Assembly (NCBI GenBank): GCA_018334735.1
Contig: JAGXLK010000185.1
Coordinates: 1 to 5,866 of the forward strand
Reading direction: 5' to 3'
DNA from: Planctomycetota bacterium
GTDB lineage: Bacteria; Planctomycetota; Brocadiia; SM23-32
Length of the DNA stretch: 5,866 bases
Positions 1 through 5,662 of this stretch are shown in pieces. Within the stretch, counting starts at the first letter, position 1. Each line of letters starts with the position of its first letter. Below the pieces are notes generated by a model. It did no database searches. It saw only the letters and a program-made list of their open reading frames with translations, and was not told the origin of the DNA. The position numbers and the translations under genes were made by a program.

Positions 1-267
1 GGGGACATCGTTTCTGGCACCTTCGGCTCCGCGTTCGTAGGTCTTGGAAACCAGAACTGGAGGGTCCGGACATTCTGCCAGGGCGGCGCCCACTTTCCGC
101 TCGCTATCAGTGTAAACACGCGCGGTATCGATCAACCCGCAACCGAGATCGAGAGCCCGTCGCAGGACATTTACGGCGTCTTCGCGGGAGAGCCTTTGAA
201 TAGGAATTCCACCGAACCCAACACGGGTAACCTGCAAGCCGGTTGAACCAAGTATTGTTTTTTCCAT
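1..267 (-). CDS. Aldo/keto reductase, N-terminal part (3' end outside window)
   Basis: NAD(P)H-dependent oxidoreductase of the aldo/keto reductase family, a cytoplasmic TIM-barrel enzyme reducing carbonyls or oxidising alcohols. Only the first 89 residues are present; the gene runs off the left edge. The start opens with the typical LGSTGLQVTRVGFGG strand (residues 6-20). GLIDTARVYTDSE (44-56) carries the catalytic Asp47 and Tyr52, and VSKTY supplies the likely catalytic Lys75; the tetrad His would lie beyond the window. The GFGGIPIQRLS wording resembles the AKR subgroup that ends in a C-terminal ferredoxin-like [4Fe-4S] domain, but that part cannot be seen. The ATG at 267 is chosen because the family's first beta strand follows at once; no strong Shine-Dalgarno precedes it. 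The substrate is unknown. The gene stands alone behind a long gene-free spacer, so it probably has its own promoter. The family call is safe; the subgroup is an inference. Confidence 0.9.
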   Translation of the reverse strand, partial: MEKTILGSTGLQVTRVGFGGIPIQRLSREDAVNVLRRALDLGCGLIDTARVYTDSERKVGAALAECPDPPVLVSKTYERGAEGARNDVP

Positions 268-295
268 TGCTGTGAAAACTGACCTGAATTGGGGG

Positions 296-322
296 AAAGA
301 AGGTCCCCGGCACCTTTGCTTT
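296..322. repeat. REP-like imperfect palindrome
   Basis: Nested imperfect inverted repeat: AAAG (296-299) and CTTT (319-322) flank AAGGT (300-304) and ACCTT (312-316), with the GC-rich centre CCCCGGC. Read on the minus strand the core is GGTGCCGGGGACC. Short intergenic palindromes with GGTGCC or GGGGAC cores are common as dispersed REP-type elements in bacteria. A related string, GGGGACAGCGGCAC, lies at 391-404. It sits in the probable 5' UTR of the aldo/keto reductase, about 29 nt before the start codon, so it might instead be an mRNA hairpin. Assignment as a dispersed repeat is an inference, because only one window is available. Confidence 0.3.
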
Positions 323-346
323 GACCGGTCCAGGGCTGGGGAGACC

Positions 347-375
347 AACCTACTGACATTAATCCCGAAAGTCAA
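347..375 (-). promoter_or_regulatory. Weak candidate promoter for the aldo/keto reductase
   Basis: On the minus strand TTGACT (370-375) is followed after 17 nt by TAGGTT (347-352). The -35 box is 5/6 to consensus but the -10 only 3/6. It would give a leader of about 75 nt containing the palindrome at 296-322. Spacing is right, but a match this weak can occur by chance. Confidence 0.2.
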
Positions 376-673
376 ACGTCCCGATGTGGCGGGGACAGCG
401 GCACGGGGATGGGCATTTAGAAAACCGCGAGGACCTGTTTATCTTACATCCTGGATTTCCAGAACATCCCGGTTCGCCCTCCGGGAGCGGCGCCAGCCGC
501 CAGTTGGCGGTTTCTCCGACAATAAACTACCAGAAGCTGCCAATAGTTACAGGAAGTCCGCCACAATTTTCACATTGGTGAAAGAGGCTCTGCCTCTCTG
601 CTTTGTCAGGCTGCAGTTGGGGTATGAGAATACACCCGCCTTCGCCGCTGGTGTCAGACCTTCGTACAATAAT

Positions 674-719
674 CAAGGCCTCGGCCGGAAAGCAAAGTTG
701 CTTGCCAGCCGAAGCCTTG
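674..719 (-). terminator. Long hairpin directly after tRNA-Pro, probable terminator
   Basis: A 46-nt near-symmetrical inverted repeat starting 8 nt past the encoded CCA of the tRNA. Pairing runs CAAGGC/GCCTTG, one mismatch, TCGGC/GCCGA, one mismatch, GG/CC, one mismatch, AAGCA/TGCTT, with a 4-nt loop at 695-698. That is 18 of 21 possible pairs. On the minus strand it is followed by TTGATTATTGT, which is T-rich but lacks a true T tract. Position and direction suit 3' end formation of the tRNA transcript. It could equally be a processing signal or an inserted repeat element. Confidence 0.5.
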
Positions 720-727
720 GCGAAAGA

Positions 728-806
728 TGGTCGGGGCGCCCGGATTCGAACCGGGGACCTCTACACCCCCAGTGTAGCGCCCTAAGCCAGACTGGGCCAC
801 GCCCCG
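728..806 (-). tRNA. tRNA-Pro, anticodon GGG
   Basis: Complete cloverleaf on the minus strand: acceptor CGGGGCG/CGCCCCG with discriminator A and an encoded CCA (728-730), D stem GCCC/GGGC with an 11-nt loop containing GG, anticodon stem CTACA/TGTAG with loop CTGGGGG, 5-nt variable region AGGTC, and T arm CCCGG-TTCGAAT-CCGGG. The anticodon GGG reads proline codons CCC and CCU. The C1-G72 pair, A73 and G35-G36 are the usual identity features of bacterial tRNA-Pro. Mature part is 76 nt plus CCA. It stands alone, with its own promoter candidate at 813-846 and a hairpin downstream at 674-719. No second copy of its 3' end is present in the window, so there is no sign of an integrated element. Confidence 0.97.
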
Positions 807-812
807 ACAATT

Positions 813-846
813 ATCATAAAGTAACCGCAACAGGGTGTAGAGTCAA
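813..846 (-). promoter_or_regulatory. Promoter candidate for tRNA-Pro
   Basis: On the minus strand TTGACT (841-846, 5/6 to the -35 consensus) is followed after exactly 17 nt by TACTTT (818-823, a poor -10). A better -10, TATGAT (813-818, 5/6), lies 5 nt further and pairs at 17 nt with the weaker -35 TCTACA. Either reading puts the transcription start within a few bases of the tRNA 5' end at 806, as expected for a short-leader tRNA transcript. The region is a likely sigma70-type promoter; the exact boxes are uncertain. Confidence 0.5.
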
Positions 847-1017
847 GCCACCAGATTCAGAATCACCTCTTATTTCTTTTTCAGCAGAGGGGCAAAACGA
901 TGGCGCATAAGCCTACCAAAAGCCTGAAAAGAGGGCAATGTCGCCTGGAAGGGTAAAAACTCGATCAATCCGTTCAGTTTCGCGTGACAACTTACTTTAT
1001 TTTGCACATGGAAACAC

Positions 1018-1566
1018 TTAAAGCTCCGTGGTAATCTGCTGGGCCCAGCGATCGAGCCTCTTGAGAGTATCCGGATTGCTTAAGGCTTCCCCTTTTTCCC
1101 GGGCTTGAACGCGCAGAGGGGCCAACAACTGTGCTCCGTAACTGACAAGCCAGCTTTTCATAACCGCTTCGTGCGGTTCCCAACATCCATCGTCGGCGGC
1201 CACCGACAGAAGGCAGGCCAACAACCCGTCCAGCGGCTTTGTGCGCGCATACCAGGCATGCGTCCGGTCGATAAAATTTTTCATCGGCCCCGGCGGGGCG
1301 AACCAGTAGACAGGCGCGGCACTGATGAGCAAGGAGTTCCGGGGAGTTTTTTGCCAGACTGCATTGAAATCATCGTCTGTTATGGCGCATCGACCCAGTT
1401 CCATGCACCGGCGACAACCCATACACGGTTTCAGATCCAGATCACACACACGGATGGTCTCGACCTCGTGGCCGCCTTCTCCCAACCTTTGGGAAACTCT
1501 GGCGACACAATCATCCGTATTGCCACCTTCCCTCGGGCTGCCTGATAGAATGAGCACTCTGGCCAT
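1018..1566 (-). CDS. Flavodoxin-fold NAD(P)H reductase with [4Fe-4S] motif (Isf-like flavoprotein)
   Basis: Small cytoplasmic flavoprotein of 182 residues, FMN-reductase/flavodoxin-like fold. The N-terminal strand VLILSGSPREGGNT (4-17) is the FMN phosphate-binding loop. APVYWFAPPGPMKNFIDR (84-101) matches the conserved region that contacts the flavin ring. Between them Cys48, 51, 54 and 60 form CX2CX2CX5C, the compact cysteine pattern described for the [4Fe-4S] cluster of archaeal-type iron-sulfur flavoprotein (Isf). Such proteins pass electrons between ferredoxin-like donors and small acceptors such as oxygen species or quinones; the acceptor here is unknown. Length fits the family (about 180-200). 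The ATG at 1566 follows AAAGGG with 8 nt spacing. It lies 72 nt after the aldolase gene and may be the last gene of that unit; no clear terminator follows. Family call is strong, physiological role is open. Confidence 0.88.
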   Translation of the reverse strand: MARVLILSGSPREGGNTDDCVARVSQRLGEGGHEVETIRVCDLDLKPCMGCRRCMELGRCAITDDDFNAVWQKTPRNSLLISAAPVYWFAPPGPMKNFIDRTHAWYARTKPLDGLLACLLSVAADDGCWEPHEAVMKSWLVSYGAQLLAPLRVQAREKGEALSNPDTLKRLDRWAQQITTEL

Positions 1567-1638
1567 TGCCCTTTCCCTTTAAAAAAAATCGGCAACTGAC
1601 ACTACAAACTGCTCCCCGGTCGTAACACACTCACCGCA

Positions 1639-2280
1639 TTATCTTGCGCTTTCCACTTTTTCCATGAAAGCTGCTGCGGTTCGCTGTATTTCGTCCATGT
1701 CTCCCTCTTTCAGGGCGTCTTTTTTCACCAATGCACTGCCGACCCCGCAGGCATCCGCCCCGGCTTCGAGAAAATCGAGGATGTTGTCAAGATTCACACC
1801 GCCCGTAGGGACCAATGAGAGCTGGGGCATGGGTGCTTTTATCGCTTTGATATATTTCGGGCCTCCAATGCTGGCGGGAAATATTTTCACGAAATCGGCC
1901 CCCGCTTTGTAAGCATTGAGCGCTTCGGTCGGGGTGTAGGCACCGGGAACAGCGGGTTTGTCGTACCGATGCGCCATCTCGATCATATCCAGGTCAGTAA
2001 TGGGACTTACCACGTATTCAGCACCGTTCAAGATCGCCGCACGTGCAGTCTCAGCGTCAAGCACACTCCCTGCACCCACGATGACATCTTCGCCGAGTTC
2101 TGCCACGGTTTTGTCAATTACCGACAGAGCATCCGGCGTGGTCATTGTTACTTCGATGAGATCACAACCGCCTTCTTTAAGGGCCCAGCCCACCTCGATA
2201 AGCTGTTCTGAACTGTCGGCCCTGATAACTGCAAAAAACGCTGTCTTGAGCATTCGCTGGATTTGTTCGAATCGTTTCAT
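1639..2280 (-). CDS. eda: KDPG/KHG aldolase family protein (2-dehydro-3-deoxy-phosphogluconate aldolase)
   Basis: Class I aldolase of 213 residues, the usual size. The family cleaves 2-keto-3-deoxy-6-phosphogluconate to pyruvate and glyceraldehyde 3-phosphate (Entner-Doudoroff and sugar-acid routes) and can also split 4-hydroxy-2-oxoglutarate. Visible elements are AVIRA with Arg20, LIEVTMTTP with catalytic Glu43 (41-49), GAGSVL (69-74), VVSP (90-93), PGAYTP (112-117), DFVKIFPA with Schiff-base Lys132, and the phosphate-binding PTGGV (158-162). The EVTxTTP form, rather than EVTLRT of E. coli Eda, also occurs in Bacillus KdgA-type proteins, so the natural substrate may be a related keto-deoxy sugar acid. 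The ATG at 2280 has GAGGA four bases upstream. It follows yjbQ by 49 nt and precedes the flavoprotein by 72 nt. No edd dehydratase or sugar kinase is in the window, so the pathway cannot be fixed from context. Confidence 0.92.
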   Translation of the reverse strand: MKRFEQIQRMLKTAFFAVIRADSSEQLIEVGWALKEGGCDLIEVTMTTPDALSVIDKTVAELGEDVIVGAGSVLDAETARAAILNGAEYVVSPITDLDMIEMAHRYDKPAVPGAYTPTEALNAYKAGADFVKIFPASIGGPKYIKAIKAPMPQLSLVPTGGVNLDNILDFLEAGADACGVGSALVKKDALKEGDMDEIQRTAAAFMEKVESAR

Positions 2281-2329
2281 GGTTTCCTCGCAGAGTATCG
2301 TCGAAGAAGAATAAGCACAAATGGAATTT

Positions 2330-2749
2330 TTACTCGCCGTTTATCTGAACAATGAGCTCGCGTTCACGGGCCCGGACATCGAAATCCATGAACACAATCT
2401 GCTGCCATGTCCCCAGCATCAGCCGTCTATCGCGAAATGGGATGGACACCGACGGACCGACAAGGCTGGCGCGGACGTGTGAGTGCCCGTTTTTATCGTG
2501 CCAGCGTTCTTCGTGGTGGTAGTAATCATCTTTTGGCACAACCCGGTCAAAGTAATCTTTAACGTCCTGAACCAGACCCGGTTCACACTCTATTGTGGTG
2601 ACAGCTCCCGTCGATCCGGGGATAAAAACCGTAACGACACCGTCCTCAATCGATCCGCCATCGACCAGTTCGGCCACATCATCGGTCACATCGACGATAT
2701 CGATGTCGGCTTTGGTGCTGAATGTAAAACTTTTCGTTTCGACTGCCAT
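2330..2749 (-). CDS. yjbQ: YjbQ/UPF0047 family protein (secondary thiamine-phosphate synthase family)
   Basis: Single-domain protein of 139 residues in the YjbQ (UPF0047) family. E. coli YjbQ shows weak thiamine-phosphate synthase activity, but the true role of the family is unsettled. Seen here: DGVVTVFIPGSTGAVTTIE (36-54), GHSHVRASLVGPSVSIP (88-104) and LGTWQQIVFMDFD (112-124), in family order and at normal length. The first block has PGSTGA where many members have PHTTAA, so it belongs to a distinct branch. His89 and His91 remain as likely metal or active-site ligands, and Cys55 is also present. The ATG at 2749 is preferred over an in-frame TTG at 2767, because GGAAG stands 7 nt before the ATG and would be inside the coding region for the TTG. 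A possible promoter lies upstream (2791-2817), and the aldolase gene follows after 49 nt. Confidence 0.9.
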   Translation of the reverse strand: MAVETKSFTFSTKADIDIVDVTDDVAELVDGGSIEDGVVTVFIPGSTGAVTTIECEPGLVQDVKDYFDRVVPKDDYYHHEERWHDKNGHSHVRASLVGPSVSIPFRDRRLMLGTWQQIVFMDFDVRARERELIVQINGE

Positions 2750-2756
2750 CTTTTTT

Positions 2757-2761
2757 CTTCC
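2757..2761 (-). promoter_or_regulatory. Shine-Dalgarno deciding the yjbQ start
   Basis: GGAAG on the minus strand, 7 nt before the ATG at 2749. The competing in-frame TTG at 2767 has no purine-rich box before it, and the six residues it would add are not part of the family core. Confidence 0.7.
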
Positions 2762-2790
2762 GCTCAACGTGTTACTGAAATACCGCTCAT

Positions 2791-2817
2791 ATAATACCGC
2801 ATGATTAAATCGATCAA
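2791..2817 (-). promoter_or_regulatory. Candidate promoter upstream of yjbQ
   Basis: In the AT-rich 102-nt gap after the glycosyltransferase, TTGATC (2812-2817) is followed by TATTAT (2791-2796, 5/6 to the -10 consensus) on the minus strand. The spacer is 15 nt, shorter than ideal; TTTTGA two bases upstream gives 17 nt but a poorer -35. It would drive yjbQ, the aldolase and possibly the flavoprotein. Confidence 0.35.
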
Positions 2818-2851
2818 AAGCGGAAAATCATTTTTTATGTCCCGTTTTTTC

Positions 2852-4030
2852 TCATGCAAAGTCGCCAGCCCGCGACAATTCATTGCGATAGAGCTTCTCA
2901 AGCTCGTGAACCATCGTTTCAGCTCGAAATTGGTCCGCAAACCGACCCCGGGCATTTTGGCCCATAGTCCGGGCCTTTTCGGGGTTCTTAATCAGCTCAG
3001 TGACTGCTTCAGCAAGTTCTTGGACGGATTCAGGAGGGACGAGACGGCCTGTCTCCCCGTCGATAACAACTTCAGGCGCTCCATCGACGTCATAACACAC
3101 GACCGGTCGGGCTTCCAGCAAAGCCTGCACGACGGCCCGTGGGAGCCCCTCGCGCAGTGAAGCATGGATCAGCATATCCATCGCGCTGATCATGTCCGGG
3201 ATCTCTGCTGAATCGACCAGCCCCGTGAAAACCACCCGATCGGCCACCCCCAGATCACGGGCCATGCTTTCCAGATGGGACCGCAGGATCCCATCGCCGA
3301 CGAACATAAATTTCGCTTCGGGACATTCATGAACGATCTCCGGGGCGGCCTGAAGGACGTATTCATGGCCTTTGAGGTGGAAAAGGCGGGCAATTTTGCC
3401 GATCACCACGTCATCCTCCGTAAAGCCATATCGCTCCCGGATTGTGTGTCGTCGACTGCCCGCCTCCAGAAAGGCGTCCACTTCCATGCCGCTGTGAATT
3501 GTAGTGAACTGACTCTCACTCCCCACGCCGGCGGCAAGAGCCTGTTCAGCCATGGCATCGGCGACGCACGCGATGCGGCCGCAGCATGCGGCTCCCAGTT
3601 TTTCGGCGGCAATATAAACCGCGTTCGAGAAAACATTCTCATACGGGTGAAAGGGGAGACCATGGATCGTATGAATGACCACGGGGACCCGGGCAAAATG
3701 GGCCGCGAGACGTCCGAGCACCCCGGCTTTGGAGCTGTGCGTATGCACAATGTCAGGCTCTTTCACACGCAGATACTCGAGGATTTTCCCAAGCGAGACG
3801 CTGTCACGCCACGGCGAAATAGCCCTGCGCATCTCCGGTATGACAACCGTGCGAATGCCGGATTTTCTGGCGCGCCGAATGAGCTCACCCTCGGGTCCGA
3901 TCGCCGGGCCGGTCAGAAGCGTTACATCCCATTCCGGCGAACGATTGAGCCCTTCACAGCTGAGCAGAGTATTTTCCTGGGCTCCGCCAAGTATCATCCG
4001 CGTAATAATATGGACGATTTTTTTTGCCAT
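2852..4030 (-). CDS. Glycosyltransferase, GT4-type (GT-B fold)
   Basis: Cytoplasmic, probably membrane-peripheral glycosyltransferase of 392 residues, the usual size for retaining GT4 enzymes that move a sugar from a nucleotide donor in lipopolysaccharide, exopolysaccharide or glycolipid assembly. The N-terminal acceptor domain has the glycine loop RMILGGAQ (11-18) and VHTHSSKAG (95-103). The linker region carries HSGMEVDAF (179-187). The C-terminal donor domain has KIARLFHLKGHE (212-223), with Arg215 and Lys220 for the nucleotide-sugar diphosphate, and REGLPRAVVQALLE (293-306). The classical EX7E motif is EX7Q here (Glu294, Gln302), a variant I recall from related GT4 proteins. No signal peptide or membrane segment is visible. 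The ATG at 4030 is chosen over the in-frame TTG at 4051 because AGAGGA lies 5 nt before it. It sits downstream of fabF, behind a hairpin. Donor and acceptor cannot be told from sequence. Confidence 0.9.
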   Translation of the reverse strand: MAKKIVHIITRMILGGAQENTLLSCEGLNRSPEWDVTLLTGPAIGPEGELIRRARKSGIRTVVIPEMRRAISPWRDSVSLGKILEYLRVKEPDIVHTHSSKAGVLGRLAAHFARVPVVIHTIHGLPFHPYENVFSNAVYIAAEKLGAACCGRIACVADAMAEQALAAGVGSESQFTTIHSGMEVDAFLEAGSRRHTIRERYGFTEDDVVIGKIARLFHLKGHEYVLQAAPEIVHECPEAKFMFVGDGILRSHLESMARDLGVADRVVFTGLVDSAEIPDMISAMDMLIHASLREGLPRAVVQALLEARPVVCYDVDGAPEVVIDGETGRLVPPESVQELAEAVTELIKNPEKARTMGQNARGRFADQFRAETMVHELEKLYRNELSRAGDFA

Positions 4031-4035
4031 CAGGG

Positions 4036-4041
4036 TCCTCT
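4036..4041 (-). promoter_or_regulatory. Shine-Dalgarno deciding the glycosyltransferase start
   Basis: AGAGGA on the minus strand, 5 nt before ATG 4030. An in-frame TTG at 4051 would place this box inside the coding region and add seven residues before the conserved first beta strand (KKIVHIIT). Confidence 0.75.
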
Positions 4042-4061
4042 GCCCGGCCAAAAATAGCGAA

Positions 4062-4086
4062 GGCGCCGCTTTTTATTGGCGGCGCC
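4062..4086 (-). terminator. GC-rich hairpin after fabF, probable terminator or attenuator
   Basis: Perfect 8-bp stem GGCGCCGC (4062-4069) with GCGGCGCC (4079-4086) and a 9-nt A/T-rich loop. It starts 38 nt after the fabF stop. On the minus strand it is followed by TTCGCTATTTTT, so a run of five T begins 7 nt past the stem, a weaker arrangement than a canonical intrinsic terminator. It may only reduce read-through into the glycosyltransferase, whose Shine-Dalgarno lies about 20 nt further on. Confidence 0.6.
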
Positions 4087-4124
4087 GGCAAAACGCGTTC
4101 TTTTCAGTTCAGATACGCTACGAA

Positions 4125-5372
4125 TTATTTCTCAAACTCCTGAAGGATAAGGCAAACGTTGTGCCCGCCGAACCCAAAGGAGTTATTCATAACTGACCTC
4201 AGGGTATGTTCCTGCGCCGTGTGCGGTACCAGGTTAATGCCTTCACACTCGGGATCGACAGTCTCCAAATTGATCGTCGGGGGACAGACATTCTCCTGGA
4301 GGGCGCGAATGCAAACGAAAGTTTCCAGGGCTCCGGAAGCACCGAGAAGATGCCCAAAAATACTTTTGGACGAGCTGACGGGGAGTTCTCTGGCATATTC
4401 TTTGAACAACTCTCTAATCGCCTTCGCCTCGATACCATCACCGGCAGGCGTCCCGGTCCCGTGTGCATTTATGTATGAGATGTCTGTGGTTTCCATCCCC
4501 GCATCTGCAAGAGCATTTATCATGGAATAACGAGCCCCGGCGCCTTCCTCACAGGGGAGGGTCATGTGATACGCATCGCTGCTGGCGCCATACCCGACTA
4601 TCTCGGCGAAAATCTCCGCTCCCCGTGCCTCGGCCTTTTCAAGGCTTTCCATGACGAATATAGCAGCCCCTTCGGCCATCACGAATCCGTCGCGATCTTT
4701 ATCAAAAGGGCGACTGGCTTTTTCGGGTTCGTCGTTTCGGCGTGAAATGGCCTTCATTTGCATGAAACCAGAGACCCCCATCGGCGTCACAGCGGCTTCC
4801 GAACCACCGCAAACCTGCCAGTCGACCATGCCTTCCCGTATACTGCGGTATGCTTCACCAATCGCGTTAGAGCCTGATGCGCAGGCACTCGAAACCGAGA
4901 AACTCGGCCCCTTGAAACCGTTACGCAGACTGACCTGGCCGGCTGCCGCGTTTGTCATCAGCTTTGGGATCATCATGGGGCTTGTGCGCGTGGGACCGGA
5001 ATTCATCAGACGGGTGTGCTGATCTTCGATTTCATGAAGACCTCCTATGCCGGTGCCGATATAAACTCCCACACATTTGGGATCGACAGCAGCATCCATC
5101 AAGCCGCTCTGTTCGAGAGCTTGATCACTTGCCGCAATCGCAAACTGCACGAACCTGTCCATCCTCCTTGACCGGCGTTTCGAAACGTAGTCAAGGGGGT
5201 CAAATTCGGGGATTTCCCCGGCAATATGTACGTGGTACTCGCTGGAATCGAACGCCTGAATGTGTCCGATTCCACTCCGCCCTTCACGGACGGCTTCCCA
5301 TGTGCTCTTGCAGTCCATCCCGACGGGAGACACCGCGCCCATTCCAGTTATGACAACGCGTCTGGACCCCAT
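4125..5372 (-). CDS. fabF: 3-oxoacyl-[acyl-carrier-protein] synthase II (KAS II)
   Basis: Condensing enzyme of type II fatty acid synthesis: it joins malonyl-ACP to a growing acyl-ACP with loss of CO2, acting in the cytoplasm as a homodimer. At 415 residues it has normal FabF length. The thiolase-fold Cys-His-His triad is complete: Cys164 in SVSSACASGSN, His304 in NAHGTGTPAGD, His341 in KSIFGHLLGASG with the conserved Lys336. The C-terminal NSFGFGGHN (398-406) includes Phe401, the usual gatekeeper of the acyl pocket. One residue stands out: Phe339 replaces the Thr found in E. coli KSMTGH, next to the active site. The ATG at 5372 lies 5 nt after the acpP stop. The nearest purine-rich box (AGGGGA) is inside the end of acpP, about 13 nt away, and in-frame stops exclude an earlier start, so translation is probably coupled to acpP. 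FabB is the alternative call, but the position after acpP favours FabF. Confidence 0.96.
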   Translation of the reverse strand: MGSRRVVITGMGAVSPVGMDCKSTWEAVREGRSGIGHIQAFDSSEYHVHIAGEIPEFDPLDYVSKRRSRRMDRFVQFAIAASDQALEQSGLMDAAVDPKCVGVYIGTGIGGLHEIEDQHTRLMNSGPTRTSPMMIPKLMTNAAAGQVSLRNGFKGPSFSVSSACASGSNAIGEAYRSIREGMVDWQVCGGSEAAVTPMGVSGFMQMKAISRRNDEPEKASRPFDKDRDGFVMAEGAAIFVMESLEKAEARGAEIFAEIVGYGASSDAYHMTLPCEEGAGARYSMINALADAGMETTDISYINAHGTGTPAGDGIEAKAIRELFKEYARELPVSSSKSIFGHLLGASGALETFVCIRALQENVCPPTINLETVDPECEGINLVPHTAQEHTLRSVMNNSFGFGGHNVCLILQEFEK

Positions 5373-5377
5373 TACTG

Positions 5378-5617
5378 CTACTTATTCCCCTGAATATATT
5401 GGATCGCTTGCCCAACAGTTTCGATATCCTGGGCTTCTTCATCGCTGATCTGAACATCGAATTCTTCTTCCATATCGATGACCAGTTCTGCCATATCGAG
5501 AGAATCGGCCTGGAGATCGTTGACGAAATGCGTTTCGTCGGTAATCTGGGATTCTTCCACATCCATTCTTTCTGCAACCATACTTTTAACCGCTTGTGCG
5601 ATGTCGTCGTCGGCCAC
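5378..5617 (-). CDS. acpP: Acyl carrier protein
   Basis: Small acidic carrier protein of 79 residues that holds growing acyl chains as thioesters during fatty acid synthesis and hands them to FabG and FabF. The 4'-phosphopantetheine attachment site is Ser39 in LQADSLDMAELVIDMEEEF (35-53), with helix II rich in Asp and Glu as expected. Length matches bacterial ACPs (77-80). The start is GTG at 5617, supported by a very strong GAGGAGG 8 nt upstream; the residues that follow (MADDDIAQAVKSMVAERM) align with the normal ACP N-terminus. It sits between fabG and fabF, and fabF begins 5 nt after its stop. The 163-nt gap after fabG is structured and contains a promoter candidate, so it may be transcribed separately as well as from the operon, as E. 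coli acpP is. Confidence 0.98.
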   Translation of the reverse strand: MADDDIAQAVKSMVAERMDVEESQITDETHFVNDLQADSLDMAELVIDMEEEFDVQISDEEAQDIETVGQAIQYIQGNK

Positions 5618-5625
5618 TTCTTTAA

Positions 5626-5632
5626 CCTCCTC
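5626..5632 (-). promoter_or_regulatory. Strong Shine-Dalgarno supporting the GTG start of acpP
   Basis: GAGGAGG on the minus strand, 8 nt before GTG 5617. It is the strongest ribosome binding site in the window, fitting the high expression expected of ACP. An overlapping ATG at 5635 begins a different frame that only shadows acpP. Confidence 0.85.
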
Positions 5633-5662
5633 ATGGAATTAAAAACGGCTTCTTGCTTTGCC

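Larger units (their letters stand above)
268..727. other. Gene-free spacer with several small inverted repeats
   Basis: About 460 bases between the aldo/keto reductase start and the tRNA. No reading frame here looks like a protein. An open frame crosses much of it on the plus strand, but it continues through the tRNA in antisense, so I treat it as chance. Small inverted repeats are frequent: CTGGATTTCCAG (451-462), TCCCGG/CCGGGA (467-472 with 481-486), CCGCC/GGCGG with a 4-nt loop (497-510) and AGAGGC-TCT-GCCTCT (583-597). A REP-like element (296-322) and a long hairpin next to the tRNA (674-719) are listed separately. It may hold the reductase 5' UTR and promoter, decayed sequence, or an unrecognised small RNA. 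Nothing seen identifies a known RNA family. Confidence 0.6.

Noticed and set aside
468..485. CCCGG-TTCGCCCT-CCGGG on the plus strand, resembling a tRNA T arm
   Set aside because: The loop is 8 nt rather than 7. No matching acceptor strand, anticodon stem or D arm exists upstream, so it is not a tRNA or a clear tRNA fragment. The likeness to the nearby tRNA-Pro T arm is on the opposite strand and probably coincidental.
728..806. tRNA-Pro as an attachment site for an integrated element
   Set aside because: No integrase gene and no second copy of the tRNA 3' end is present in the window, and genes on the upstream side are ordinary chromosomal ones. What lies beyond the window cannot be judged.
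272..910. Open plus-strand frame of 212 codons across the left spacer
   Set aside because: It runs antisense through the whole tRNA-Pro, where it gives the familiar spurious peptide RPDSNRGPLHPQCSA. It has no Shine-Dalgarno and resembles no protein family. It is a chance frame.
1581..1588. Run of eight T on the minus strand before the flavoprotein, as a terminator T tract
   Set aside because: No GC-rich hairpin precedes the run within the 72-nt gap, so an intrinsic terminator between the aldolase and flavoprotein genes is not supported.
3275..4057. 260-codon plus-strand frame opposite the glycosyltransferase
   Set aside because: It is the antisense of a clear GT4 gene with intact motifs, has no Shine-Dalgarno and resembles no family.
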